A stretch of DNA of 64,000 nt from Flammeovirgaceae bacterium UBA5585 (GCA_002425185.1 DILT01000010.1:186001-250000), one strand, 5' to 3'; shown: positions 26,601-35,226, counted from the first letter of the stretch. The notes: generated by a model from the letters alone, not told the origin. Numbers and translations are program-made.

Positions 26601-27075
26601 TGTGTTTCTGGGATTAGTAATTTTCAGAATGGACTTTGTGGTGATTATGACCATGGTGGGATTGATTTCGTTGGCGGGTGTTGTGGTAAATAATGCCATT
26701 GTTTTGATCGACTTTATTGAATTGAAGAAGAAGCGGTTGAAAGAGGAGATGGGCGTTGATAAATTACCGATGGACGTTGTGTTGAATGCGATTGCAGAAG
26801 CCGGTAAAACACGTTTACGCCCCGTATTGCTTACCGCCATTACTACTATTTTGGGGTTAATGCCCTTGGCCATCGGTATCAATATTGACTTCATTAAATT
26901 TCTCAATTCATATGATGCTGACTTTTATATCGGTGGTGATAGCGTGATGTTCTGGAGCCCGTTGTCGTGGACGATTATTCACGGATTGGCTTTTGCGACC
27001 TTCTTAACACTGGTGGTGGTTCCGGTAATGTATGTATTGGTCGAAAAGTTTAATCGCAAAATCGGAATCGCCTGA
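23677..27075 (+). CDS. RND-family efflux pump (AcrB/HAE1-like)
   Basis: 1132 residues, twelve transmembrane segments with two large periplasmic loops, as in AcrB-type trimers. The N-terminal porter motif IDLPKDSYPEIEQPVIYIGTS is typical. In TM4, AcrB's paired Asp407/Asp408 is D412-N413 here (LVDNGIVVVENV), so only the first proton-relay acid is kept. The second half contains GEQEKQMEEM and the conserved VVVNNAIVLIDF of TM10. It is the last gene of the tetR-tolC-adaptor-RND operon. Substrates are probably hydrophobic drugs or toxic compounds; not determinable here. Confidence 0.95.
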   Translation: MSEKKNDLKVDKEFGLSSWALKNRTSVGFIAFLITVMGIMTYIDLPKDSYPEIEQPVIYIGTSHPGNSPVDMENLVTRPIEKELNTISEVDNIKSTSVQDYSTIIVEFDPKTDVGDALTKVKDAVDRAKPELPTDLPADPNVFELNFSEFPIFNINLSGNFKQEELKHYAEYLEDEVEKLSEISKVEIRGIDEKEVKIKVDPYELEARMLSFSDLENAIKAENVTLSGGNILDDGIRRNIRVVGEFGDARELEDIVVKHEKGNIVYLRDVAKVEFDYKERQSYARLQKQQVVMVDVIKRSGENLIIATEKVNAILDKARKDVFPEGLTISITNDQSSFTKEMVSSMENNIISGVLVVVGVLMLFLGIRNAYFVGIAIPLSMFLSFLILGFMGYTINMMVLFGLIMALGMLVDNGIVVVENVYRLYEEGYDLVSATRLGVGEIAWPIIASTATTLAAFLPLAMWPGIMGEFMKYLPITLIVVLSSSLFVGLVITPVLASLFMKHESENKSNRKRTFIIVGSLVVAGILFIGVKVLWLGNLLIAAAALTLLNIYVFTPISHRFQTSILPRMESRYSKILANALKGSNPAIYFTGTVVLLILSFALLIIVPPKVIYFPVNEPKYVNVFVEYPTGTDIEVTNKLTEQLEDMVIKTIKPYESIVESVIGNVGQGTGDPNDPSNIGMSDTPNKARITVNFVDFKYRNGQSTTAIMDELRLAIGQYPGVTVTVDKNADGPPSGKPVNIEVTGDDFPTLVRLAEDMKKKINESGIQGIEKLKTDLETGKPELVIDIDREKARRFGLSSYSIANEIRTSLYGKEVSKFKQGEDDYEIQIRLDDKYRYDLDALLNKSITFRDQSTGKISQVPISSIATAQLSSSYGSVKRKDLKRIITISSNVLGGFNATEINNQIKELLADYRMPPGYAYKFGGEQEKQMEEMSFLSGALALAVFIIFLIIVAQFNKITAPLIIMTSVLFSTIGVFLGLVIFRMDFVVIMTMVGLISLAGVVVNNAIVLIDFIELKKKRLKEEMGVDKLPMDVVLNAIAEAGKTRLRPVLLTAITTILGLMPLAIGINIDFIKFLNSYDADFYIGGDSVMFWSPLSWTIIHGLAFATFLTLVVVPVMYVLVEKFNRKIGIA

Positions 27076-27088
27076 TAATTTTTCCCTG

Positions 27089-27120
27089 CTTCATGGTCTG
27101 TGTCCACACAGACCATGAAG
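27089..27120 (+). terminator. Hairpin after the efflux operon
   Basis: A 15-bp perfect stem (27089-27103 with 27106-27120) just after the RND stop. It is strong but not followed by a T run, so it may be factor-independent or an RNA-stabilising hairpin. Confidence 0.55.
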
Positions 27121-27204
27121 TAAAAAAAATTGTTGATTTGTTGCTGAGTCTCTGCTCATACCTGTTCCAGCAAAAACCAATGAATCGACTTGTAAAATCC
27201 ATTA

Positions 27205-28452
27205 ATGGCCAAGCTTATGTCTTTTTTTATTTTGTTAGGTGTACTTGTGTTGATTGACCTGTATGTTTACCAGGCCATAGCCACGGTGAGTAAAGACTGG
27301 CCGGTGCTTTATAAAAACATAGTCCGCTACGGTTTCTGGATTTTTACAGCACTAACATTTACAGCTGTTCTTTGGTATGCTTACAGTGATCCGTATAAGT
27401 ACGGATCGCAATTGCGCAACCTGGTGCTCACGGCTGTTTTTATGGTTTACTTCTCCAAGCTTTTTGGGGTTTTATTTGTTCTGATTGATGATGTACAACG
27501 CGCAGTGCGCTGGGTAGTTGATTATTTTCAGCGTGATGCATCAAAACCTTCTGCAGGTAACACCATTCCGCGTTCCGAGTTTTTAGCAAAGGCTGCGGTA
27601 ATTACGGCAACCATACCTTTTGCAGCCATGACCTATGGCATCGTGTCTGGTGCGCACGATTATCGTATTCGCAGAAAAACTATTTACCTGCCTAATCTTC
27701 CAAAGTCTTTTGATGGTATTCGTATCGGGCAGTTGTCCGATATTCATTCCGGTAGCTTCTTTAGTAAAACAGCCGTAAAGGGGGGTGTGGAAATGTTTCT
27801 TAAGGAAAAGCCTGATGTGATTTTCTTTACAGGCGATTTGGTGAATAATGAGACCAGCGAAGTGAAAGAATACATTGATGTGTTTAGTAAACTTCACGCT
27901 CCGTTGGGGGTGTATTCGGTTACGGGAAACCACGATTATGGCGACTATAAATCATGGGTGACACCCGAAGCCAAAAAACAAAACTTTGCAAGCCTCGTGG
28001 AAGCGCATAAGCACATGGGTTTTGATCTTCTGATGAATGAAAACAGAATGCTTCAGGAAGGCGGAGATAAGCTGGCTATTCTGGGCATTGAAAACTGGGG
28101 AGCCGGAAGGTTTGCGAAATACGGAAAACTTGATGAGGCGTATGCCAATACCGATGAGGCCGCAGTGAAACTTTTACTTTCGCACGACCCCAGTCATTGG
28201 GACGCTCAGGTACGACCAAACTATCCGGATATAGATGTGATGTTTGCCGGGCACACACACGGCTTTCAGTTTGGTGTTGAAATCGGAGGATTTAAATGGA
28301 GCCCTTCGCAATATGTGTACAAGCAATGGGCCGATCTCTACCATGAAGGGCAGCAATACCTTTATGTTAACCGTGGATTCGGATACATCGGTTACCCGGG
28401 TCGCATAGGTATTCCACCGGAGTTAACTATTATTGAATTGAAGCGAGCTTAA
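27205..28452 (+). CDS. Membrane-anchored metallophosphoesterase (YkuE-like)
   Basis: 415 residues. Four predicted transmembrane helices occupy roughly the first 155 residues. A calcineurin-like phosphoesterase domain follows with the metal-ligand motifs D179-x-H181 (LSDIHSG), FTGDLVNNE, GN242-H243-D244 and AGH350-T-H352. It is typical of the YkuE/PhoD-related subgroup found with an N-terminal membrane domain. Substrate unknown; a role in lipid or envelope phosphate metabolism is only a guess. It stands alone between the efflux operon and convergent doxX. Confidence 0.9.
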   Translation: MAKLMSFFILLGVLVLIDLYVYQAIATVSKDWPVLYKNIVRYGFWIFTALTFTAVLWYAYSDPYKYGSQLRNLVLTAVFMVYFSKLFGVLFVLIDDVQRAVRWVVDYFQRDASKPSAGNTIPRSEFLAKAAVITATIPFAAMTYGIVSGAHDYRIRRKTIYLPNLPKSFDGIRIGQLSDIHSGSFFSKTAVKGGVEMFLKEKPDVIFFTGDLVNNETSEVKEYIDVFSKLHAPLGVYSVTGNHDYGDYKSWVTPEAKKQNFASLVEAHKHMGFDLLMNENRMLQEGGDKLAILGIENWGAGRFAKYGKLDEAYANTDEAAVKLLLSHDPSHWDAQVRPNYPDIDVMFAGHTHGFQFGVEIGGFKWSPSQYVYKQWADLYHEGQQYLYVNRGFGYIGYPGRIGIPPELTIIELKRA

Positions 28453-28500
28453 TTTCAGAACTATAACTTAATTCTGGATTAACACATTTTCGTGAATTTT

Positions 28501-28552
28501 GTGCTTTAGCGTTTTAGTGGTAAAGAAACAGGCCACCAAAACACAAAAACAC
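28501..28552. repeat. Imperfect 20-bp inverted repeat between convergent genes
   Basis: Bases 28501-28520 and 28533-28552 are inverted copies with 16 of 20 positions matching, around a 12-nt loop. The right arm is 21/24 identical to 46526-46549 in another intergenic region. It may be a dispersed repeat and may act as a bidirectional terminator. Confidence 0.5.
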
Positions 28553-28566
28553 TAACAAACTCCATC

Positions 28567-29025
28567 TTATGCCTTACCCATTTCGGCTTCAGCTTCTTTT
28601 CTACGCTTTGCATCGATGGAATATTTCCCCGCTCCGAATACGATGAAAATGACCAACCCAACCAACACAATCAGCGACATTTCCAATTCCATATGATTGC
28701 CCACACTTAAAAAACCTTTCGGGTAGTTTACAAAAATCACCGCGCCAATCAGTATGGGTAAATTGATCACGCAAACAATACGCGTAAATAACCCAAAGGC
28801 AAGCAACGGTCCACCCAGAATGTGCGCAAACACTACGTAGTGCGCCAGGGTAGCACCAGCAAACCAAACGTTAAAACTTGCGGCTGTGGTTTCAAGTTCA
28901 TCCATACTGGTAATAAACTGTAAACCTTTGTAGGTAATGAAAAGGCCAAGAATAATCCGGAAAATATCCAGAAATCCAGGTCGATGTGCATTACCCCATT
29001 TTTCGACATCGGTAACGACACTCAT
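28567..29025 (-). CDS. DoxX-family membrane protein
   Basis: 152 residues with four predicted transmembrane helices, including FRIILGLFITYKGLQF and a GARMC-like pattern typical of DoxX (LAFGLFTRIVCVINLPILIGAV). Family members are small inner-membrane proteins of poorly known, often redox-linked function. The ATG at 29025 is 5 bp from a perfect 9-bp palindrome, which suggests transcriptional control by a dimeric regulator. Confidence 0.9.
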   Translation of the reverse strand: MSVVTDVEKWGNAHRPGFLDIFRIILGLFITYKGLQFITSMDELETTAASFNVWFAGATLAHYVVFAHILGGPLLAFGLFTRIVCVINLPILIGAVIFVNYPKGFLSVGNHMELEMSLIVLVGLVIFIVFGAGKYSIDAKRRKEAEAEMGKA

Positions 29026-29030
29026 AAGTA

Positions 29031-29052
29031 CTTTGTATTGGTGAATACAAAG
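29031..29052. promoter_or_regulatory. Palindromic operator upstream of doxX
   Basis: CTTTGTATT (29031-29039) and AATACAAAG (29044-29052), a perfect 9-bp inverted repeat around GGTG. It lies directly upstream of the doxX ATG on the minus strand and probably overlaps the promoter or start of transcription. Confidence 0.6.
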
Positions 29053-29075
29053 TTTACAAAATTAAAGGGAGAAGG

Positions 29076-30293
29076 TCAATTTTTGCGGCTGAGCATTTGC
29101 AGGGTGAAATAGCCCATGATCCCAATAACCACGATCAGGATTGTCCAAAGCCAGAATTTTTTTGTAAAAAGCGCCTTTTCTTGTTGCGGTGATTCCAGGT
29201 TTTCTTCCTTCAGCAAGCCGATAGTTTTGATGGACTGAGGTATCCTGTCTTCAAAATGGATCAAATCGTACCGGGGAGGCGAAAGTTTTGTATTTCCATA
29301 ATAAAGAAAGATGTTTTGTTGGGGTGATAACTTCGCTATGATTTCAATTTTAGGTCCGGATAGTTCTAGGTTATTGATGGTCAATGCCGGATTATCCTGG
29401 TTGTAGATGGTTAATTTTAATTCGTGGGTAATCAGCGTCTCGAAACTGATTTTATTGGAATCAAGTGAAGTCAGGTAACCTTGTTTAACTGTTGAATAAT
29501 TCTGAATCCACCCTTTTTCCGTTTTGATACTATCAAGTGCGTAGGCTAAACTATAGGTGCGGTAGTAATCAGTAGTGTGCGATACGCTTAGGGCTAATGT
29601 ATTTACAGCCGTACGATAAGGTGCACGAATACGAATTTCTGTTTGCTTATGTTCAGTAGTAGTGGTTGTCTTAAGATCAGTAAGGGAGATGCGTTCTCCT
29701 TTTTTGGTATTGATGTAGTTGAAGGAGGCCCCAGACAGGGATATTTGCTTGTCGGATTTTACTTGTATCCGTAAAAAAGTGTAATCACTGGTCGGAAAGT
29801 TTACGGTAGTATTAGAATAGTCTATCTGATCCTGGTAAATAGATACGATTCGTTTATTATTCACGATTTCAAACCACTCTTTTCTATCTGTACCTCCTTC
29901 AATGGAAACAAGCGCATCGAAATTTCTCTCTACAAAATTTAAGTTTAATGTATTCAGCATTTTACCCGCTGGAATCTGTACCGTAAAAAATAATGCCCCG
30001 TTTGCCCGGCTTTGGTTGAGCAGTGGTAGTGTGAAATTTTCTGTTGTTATTTCATCGGTTCTGATTTTTAAAAGGTAGGGTATTTCGACTGTATCCTTTT
30101 CTGTTACAGCAAATAGACGGATGTCTGAAAAATCTTTGTTTGTCTTTTGAAAAAGATCAGGCGGAAGTTGAATCGAATACCAATCCTCTGAAGTAACGTT
30201 GCTGAGAGGACTTCTGTAGTTGAATTTAGTTGACTGTGCAGTTACAGAAGAAATGAAAAGCACAAGTATAAAGTTGATAGCTATTCTTTTCAT
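29076..30293 (-). CDS. DUF3999 family envelope protein
   Basis: 405 residues with a Sec signal peptide (SSVTAQ cleavage) and a single C-terminal transmembrane helix (FWLWTILIVVIGIMGYFTLQ). The long periplasmic region is beta-rich. DUF3999 genes typically pair with DUF2339, as here: the ATG at 30293 overlaps the DUF2339 stop (ATGA). Function unknown; the pair may form an envelope complex (inference from conserved pairing). Confidence 0.85.
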   Translation of the reverse strand: MKRIAINFILVLFISSVTAQSTKFNYRSPLSNVTSEDWYSIQLPPDLFQKTNKDFSDIRLFAVTEKDTVEIPYLLKIRTDEITTENFTLPLLNQSRANGALFFTVQIPAGKMLNTLNLNFVERNFDALVSIEGGTDRKEWFEIVNNKRIVSIYQDQIDYSNTTVNFPTSDYTFLRIQVKSDKQISLSGASFNYINTKKGERISLTDLKTTTTTEHKQTEIRIRAPYRTAVNTLALSVSHTTDYYRTYSLAYALDSIKTEKGWIQNYSTVKQGYLTSLDSNKISFETLITHELKLTIYNQDNPALTINNLELSGPKIEIIAKLSPQQNIFLYYGNTKLSPPRYDLIHFEDRIPQSIKTIGLLKEENLESPQQEKALFTKKFWLWTILIVVIGIMGYFTLQMLSRKN

Positions 30294-32638
30294 AAGTCCT
30301 TAGCTTTTTTCCTGCGGTTATATAAGAAGGAGGAGATCAGCATCAGTGCACCGAGGCTAATCATAACAATGGTTTTGCTTATGGTGCTCATGCCGGCCAT
30401 ATCGTATACGAATAACTTCAGCACGGTGATACCAAAAATTACGATACCGGTTATGCGCATAAATCGCTGGTCTTTTTTCAGCCCCAATACAATCATGAAA
30501 GAGGCATATACACCCCAAAGTATTGTGAGGCCTAACTTATCTGTATTGTAAACCCGGCTGATATCCAACCAGTGGATAAGCTCACTGCTTAAAACGATTA
30601 ATACAATAAGATGAAATAAAATGCGCTCCATTTTTTTGAAATCTTCCTTCACAAAATCCATCTGCGCAAAGCGATAATTAAACCAAAGCAACGGAAGGGT
30701 TAGAGCCAACACCACATACCGGAAAACCAGGTACCATACACCCGTTTCAAAGTACCCGGAAGGGCGTGGATTGAGATATGCATACCTTAACACGCCAAGA
30801 TCTTGCAAGCCTGCCATAATCAGCGCACCAATAACGAGGTAATTGAAGATGAACGCAGGCACAATTGTTTTTTCAACCCTGCTGTAACGAATACACAGCA
30901 GCGAAAACATGATGCCGAATAGTGCAGAAAAATTAAGTCGCCATAGACTTTTAAAATTGTTCAGGGAATAATTGAATTCTTCATAATTGCTCGTATCGTT
31001 TGTAATGGTGATAGCGGACTGAGCCAAGCGCGAGTCCCAGTAATACCCAATCTCAAGGTAAAACGTGCAGTACAGGGAAAGCAGCATGAGGGCAGGTATC
31101 CCATTTGTAATAACGAGCAAGAGATCTTTGCTTGTAAATGGTGCTTCAAATCCTGAATGTTGGTTTAGCCGGTGAATAAGATACAGGGCAACACTTATCC
31201 AGATACCGGTTAAAAAATGAATATTAAAAAATGGTGTGAAGTAAATATTGTTTTCAAGGTTGTACAGATCAATCTGGTAGAACGTATCCCAATCATCGGC
31301 CAGACTGATCATGGCCAACACCACAAGTGGATAGGACATTACTTCATACGCCTTTACCTTTTTAGTGCGGCCAATCCAAAACAGAAGCACTGCTTCTGCT
31401 GCCCAGATCAGGGTAACCCAATTTCCTTCCAGTTGTACGGGTACGGCAATAGACAAGAAGGTAAGCACCAGGCCGGCTATAAAATAGAATATATGCTCAG
31501 CCTTCTCCTGGCGTTTGTAGAGCAGTATGCAAACTATAAAATGCAATACTGCATTGAATACCGTGAATAACCCCAGGTATTGTTCACCGTCTTTTATTAT
31601 TTCAATAGCTGAATAGCCAATACCATAATGGATAAATGAATTGATCAGCAGAAAAGCAATGTCGGGAATGGCAAAGGGTTCCTTTTTAAGAATTTTATTC
31701 GAGAGCAGTGCAGCATAAAAAATGAGAAAGAAGATAAGCGCAAATGACAGCGCAATCCAGAAGTGGTTATCGGAATCGTAATCAAGCAGATACCACGAGA
31801 TATAGATCAGCCAGGTAAGTACGAATGCCGTATAGTGAGTAGCTTTCCAGCCCTTCAGGTACGCAAGTGCAAGTATGCCGGTGTTAATGATGCCTATGTA
31901 AGAAAACAAAATAACGACCTTACCGGAGCCATCGCTTAAAAAAAACGGAACGGCATACGCACCGGTTAATCCCAACAAAGCAATTAGTTGCAGGTTATAG
32001 CGGTAGGCGGCCAGCACGGTAAAGGCGGTAAACAACACCATGATAATAAAAGCTGCAAGTTGCGGTATCAGCGAATAGAAATCATAAGCCGCGTAGGTTA
32101 CAAAGTAAAGCGAAGCCATACCGCCACTGAGCAAAACGGCACTGAAATTTTCGTAGTCTTTTTTAATGCGTAACGCCAGAAATAAGAGTCCGGCACCCGC
32201 CAGATAGCCAAGTATTATTCGTGTTAGCGGATTTAATAATTCGTGATCAATCGCATACTTAACACCAAAACCAATACCGATAACCAGAATGGCAATACCT
32301 ATTTTGTTTAGCAGGTTTGTTCCAATAAACTCTTCCCACGGTGTTGGTTCTTTTTTGGTCCGACTTACAGCCTCTTGTTTTGGTTCAGGCTTTGGTTCAA
32401 CGCTGGGTTCTGTAATTGTGACTACCGGTTCTTTTTCCGGTAACGGTTTAACAGCAGGTATTTTTTCCCCTGGTTTGATTTCCTGGGTAAGTGGTCTGAT
32501 CTGTTTGGATACCCGTGATTGTGCTTGTTCAATTTCTCCACGCAGTACTTCAATTTCCTTGCTGAGATTTCGCTGGATGGTTTCCAACTGGCTTGCTTTT
32601 TCCAGAAGCTGTTGAAGCTGCTTCAACTGATCGTCCAT
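30290..32638 (-). CDS. DUF2339 polytopic membrane protein
   Basis: 782 residues from the ATG at 32638. Earlier ATGs exist, but the protein-like sequence begins MDDQLKQLQQLL. The first ~60 residues are a coiled coil rich in Gln/Glu/Leu, then a Pro/Glu-rich linker (about 65-105). The rest consists of more than twenty hydrophobic helices with few loops, the known DUF2339 architecture. Function unknown. The start is divergent from the aldehyde dehydrogenase gene across 69 bp, and the stop overlaps DUF3999 by 4 bp. Confidence 0.9.
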   Translation of the reverse strand: MDDQLKQLQQLLEKASQLETIQRNLSKEIEVLRGEIEQAQSRVSKQIRPLTQEIKPGEKIPAVKPLPEKEPVVTITEPSVEPKPEPKQEAVSRTKKEPTPWEEFIGTNLLNKIGIAILVIGIGFGVKYAIDHELLNPLTRIILGYLAGAGLLFLALRIKKDYENFSAVLLSGGMASLYFVTYAAYDFYSLIPQLAAFIIMVLFTAFTVLAAYRYNLQLIALLGLTGAYAVPFFLSDGSGKVVILFSYIGIINTGILALAYLKGWKATHYTAFVLTWLIYISWYLLDYDSDNHFWIALSFALIFFLIFYAALLSNKILKKEPFAIPDIAFLLINSFIHYGIGYSAIEIIKDGEQYLGLFTVFNAVLHFIVCILLYKRQEKAEHIFYFIAGLVLTFLSIAVPVQLEGNWVTLIWAAEAVLLFWIGRTKKVKAYEVMSYPLVVLAMISLADDWDTFYQIDLYNLENNIYFTPFFNIHFLTGIWISVALYLIHRLNQHSGFEAPFTSKDLLLVITNGIPALMLLSLYCTFYLEIGYYWDSRLAQSAITITNDTSNYEEFNYSLNNFKSLWRLNFSALFGIMFSLLCIRYSRVEKTIVPAFIFNYLVIGALIMAGLQDLGVLRYAYLNPRPSGYFETGVWYLVFRYVVLALTLPLLWFNYRFAQMDFVKEDFKKMERILFHLIVLIVLSSELIHWLDISRVYNTDKLGLTILWGVYASFMIVLGLKKDQRFMRITGIVIFGITVLKLFVYDMAGMSTISKTIVMISLGALMLISSFLYNRRKKAKDL

Positions 32639-32707
32639 AAGGGAACGGTTTTGTTTCTGAAGTATACGAAATGTTCTGTACTTTGTCTTGAATTCAAATG
32701 AACTTTT

Positions 32708-34186
32708 ATGGCGTTTAAAGATGCTACCCTGGCTGAAATTGATACACTGGTACGCGAATCGAATTTTGCTTTTCAATCCTACCGGAACCTTTCCGGAACA
32801 AAGCGTGCAACTTTTCTTCGTGCTATGGCACTAGAGATTGAGGCGCTCGGTCAGGAGTTAGTGAAAACCGCTATGGAGGAAACCGCTTTGCCTGAGGCTC
32901 GCATTGTTGCAGAGCGCGGTCGCACAACCGGTCACTTGAAAATGTTTGCCGATTACATTGAAGAAGGCTCTTGGGTGGAAGCACGTATTGATACAGCTAA
33001 ACCCGATCGGGCGCCAGCACCTAAACCTGATATACGAAAATTGTTGGTTCCGCTTGGCCCTGTAGTTGTATTTGGTGCCGCAAATTTTCCGTTGGCTTAT
33101 TCAACGGCCGGAGGTGATACAGCATCGGCCTTGGCTGCCGGTTGTACGGTACTAGTAAAGGCTCATCCGGCTCATCCTAAAACCTCTCAACTTGTGGCCG
33201 ATGCCATAACCCTGGCGATGCAAAAAACCGGAATGCCTAAAGGTGTATTTCACCATGTACATGGGGCTAGCTTTGAAGTTGGGCGAGCATTGGTGAAACA
33301 TCCGCTAACAAAAGCGGTTGGATTTACAGGTTCATTGGCCGGTGGTAAGGCGTTGTTTGATTTGGCCAATCAGCGACCGGAGCCTATTCCGGTTTTTGCG
33401 GAGATGAGCAGTATTAACCCGGTTATTCTATTACCAGAATCGTTAACGAAGAATTATGAAGACACGGCCAACACGTTAACGGTTTCGATGTGGATGGGCG
33501 TAGGTCAGTTTTGCACCAACCCTGGATTGATCATCGCTGTTGAAAATGACGGGCTCACTGCATTCATCAACGTGTTGGCGAATAAAATAGCCAGTCAACA
33601 TCCGGAAACAATGTTGCACGATGGTATTGCTGATAACTACAATAAAAGATTAAGACAGACGCTTGATCAAAAGGGTGTGAAGATTGAAGCCCAAGCTACC
33701 GGTGTTAGCGGTAAACGCGAGGTAAAAGCAATCGTAGCTTCAGTAGATGCCGGTACATTTTTGAAGAATCCTTTATTGGCGGAAGAAGTTTTTGGTCCGT
33801 TTTCGTTGATTGTGCGTTGTGCTGACAGGCATGAGTTACACACGGTGGTTTCCAATTTGCATGGACAATTAACATGCACCCTGATTGGCGAAGAGCATGA
33901 ATTGAGAGACTACCAGGGACTGATTAAAACCATGACCGACAAAGCCGGACGAATTGTAATTAATGGTGTGCCAACCGGTGTAGAAGTTTGCCCGGCTATG
34001 ATGCATGGCGGTCCGTTTCCAGCAACCACCGATTCGCGCTTTACCGCAGTGGGTACGGATGCCATCAAACGATTTGCCCGACCGGTTGCCTTTCAGAATT
34101 GCCCGGATAGTTTATTGCCGGATGAATTGAAAGAAAAAAATCCACTTAACATCTGGCGTTTGTGTGATGGTAACTGGAAAAAATAA
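32708..34186 (+). CDS. NAD(P)-dependent aldehyde dehydrogenase, alpha-ketoglutaric semialdehyde (KGSADH) subgroup
   Basis: 492 residues of the ALDH superfamily. The general base is likely E232 (VFAEMSSINP) and the nucleophile C269 (GQFCTNPG). The opening sequence, the loop VVVFGAANFPLAYSTAGGDTASALAAG and the GVEV near the end place it in the 2,5-dioxopentanoate/alpha-ketoglutaric semialdehyde group rather than generic betaine or succinate semialdehyde dehydrogenases. That enzyme finishes pentose, aldarate or hydroxyproline breakdown to 2-oxoglutarate. No other genes of those pathways lie here, so the physiological substrate is uncertain. Confidence 0.85.
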   Translation: MAFKDATLAEIDTLVRESNFAFQSYRNLSGTKRATFLRAMALEIEALGQELVKTAMEETALPEARIVAERGRTTGHLKMFADYIEEGSWVEARIDTAKPDRAPAPKPDIRKLLVPLGPVVVFGAANFPLAYSTAGGDTASALAAGCTVLVKAHPAHPKTSQLVADAITLAMQKTGMPKGVFHHVHGASFEVGRALVKHPLTKAVGFTGSLAGGKALFDLANQRPEPIPVFAEMSSINPVILLPESLTKNYEDTANTLTVSMWMGVGQFCTNPGLIIAVENDGLTAFINVLANKIASQHPETMLHDGIADNYNKRLRQTLDQKGVKIEAQATGVSGKREVKAIVASVDAGTFLKNPLLAEEVFGPFSLIVRCADRHELHTVVSNLHGQLTCTLIGEEHELRDYQGLIKTMTDKAGRIVINGVPTGVEVCPAMMHGGPFPATTDSRFTAVGTDAIKRFARPVAFQNCPDSLLPDELKEKNPLNIWRLCDGNWKK

Positions 34187-34211
34187 CAGAACAGCAGGAA
34201 AACGTTCTGAT

Positions 34212-34240
34212 AAAAAAAAGCCCCGGTGTTTGCCGGGGCT
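34212..34240 (-). terminator. Terminator of the RRM gene
   Basis: AGCCCCGG and CCGGGGCT (34219-34226 with 34233-34240) form an 8-bp GC-rich stem. On the minus strand it is followed by a T run (complement of A 34212-34219). It lies between convergent genes, so it may serve both. Confidence 0.85.
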
Positions 34241-34262
34241 GAGTTCGCTGTATCCGAAAATA

Positions 34263-34577
34263 TTAGTAATCGTCCCGATTAAAATTTTTCTTGTACCCTC
34301 CTCCGCCACCACGGCTGTTGCCACGAGGGGCATCCGTGCGCGGACGAGCCTCATTTACCACGAGATTTTTTCCCATGAAATCGGCCCCGTTAAGGGAGGT
34401 TATGGCTTGGCGACCGGCAGCGTCATCGCTCATTTCAACAAAGCCAAAACCGCGGCTGCGTTGAGTAAACTTGTCCATGATGATTTTAGCTGAGCTAACT
34501 TCACCATACTCTTCGAATAACCCCTTCAATTCTGCTTCCGTTGCTTTAAAAGGGATGTTGGCAACATAAATGTTCAT
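34263..34577 (-). CDS. RNA-binding protein with one RRM domain
   Basis: 104 residues. RNP2 IYVANI (3-8) and RNP1 RGFGFVEM (42-49) are exact RRM consensus motifs. The C-terminal ~25 residues are Gly/Arg-rich with an RGGGGG-like run ending KKNFNRDDY. These small RRM proteins are common in Bacteroidota and cyanobacteria and are often cold-inducible. About 190 bp upstream contain no gene and could hold a long regulatory leader, but no specific element was recognised. Confidence 0.93.
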   Translation of the reverse strand: MNIYVANIPFKATEAELKGLFEEYGEVSSAKIIMDKFTQRSRGFGFVEMSDDAAGRQAITSLNGADFMGKNLVVNEARPRTDAPRGNSRGGGGGYKKNFNRDDY

Positions 34578-34767
34578 TTGCTTTTACTGATAAAGTGAAT
34601 AATTAAACTTTAACTGATACATCCGCAGGAAACTCAAATGCGGTTAAACATGGAGGGCTTCACTAAAGATTGATCAATCAACTTGGTAAAGGTATGGAAA
34701 TAGTTTCAAGTTTCCTGTTTCAGGATTTAAAGTTTATCGGCACGATACACGCAAAATCCGGTAAGAA

Positions 34768-35190
34768 TTAACTGGTATGATCAGCTACAATTACCCAGTT
34801 TTTGCCAATTTTTCGCCATAAAAGTGTGAAATAGCCCCCGGGTTCATCATTTATTCGCTTCAGTTTCCATTGCCCAATCATAAACGCACTGCTGTTCGAC
34901 AGTACTTCCAGCGAAACAATAGTAAAGGTTAGCTGGCCCATGGCTTCGGGTGTGGGGTAGCCTTTCTTGTAATTATCCAGCGTAGTTTGCCATCCGTACG
35001 TCACACCGTTTCTGCCAATAAATTTAAGGCTGTCTGATTTCCAGTAGCCTTCCATAAAGGCCTGTATGTCGGCACGGTTCCAGGCTTCCTGCTGCAGGCG
35101 CATAACTTTTCGTATGGCTTCTTGTTCCCGGTTGAATGGCTGTCCGGCCAATGCAAGCGGTATCAAACAAAATATAAGTAGAAGTTTCAT
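34768..35190 (-). CDS. Secreted SnoaL/DUF4440-like (NTF2-fold) protein
   Basis: 140 residues with a signal peptide (LLLIFCLIPLALAGQP). The rest fits the SnoaL-like/DUF4440 cone fold: an opening REQEAIRKVMRLQQEAWNRADIQAFMEGY helix pair and later beta strands ending KNWVIVADHTS. Members can be enzymes or small-molecule binders; no catalytic set is assigned. It lies downstream of slyD and separated from it by a terminator. Confidence 0.8.
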   Translation of the reverse strand: MKLLLIFCLIPLALAGQPFNREQEAIRKVMRLQQEAWNRADIQAFMEGYWKSDSLKFIGRNGVTYGWQTTLDNYKKGYPTPEAMGQLTFTIVSLEVLSNSSAFMIGQWKLKRINDEPGGYFTLLWRKIGKNWVIVADHTS

Positions 35191-35226
35191 GTAGCTAAAA
35201 GTTCTTGAATGATAAAGCTAAAGAAA

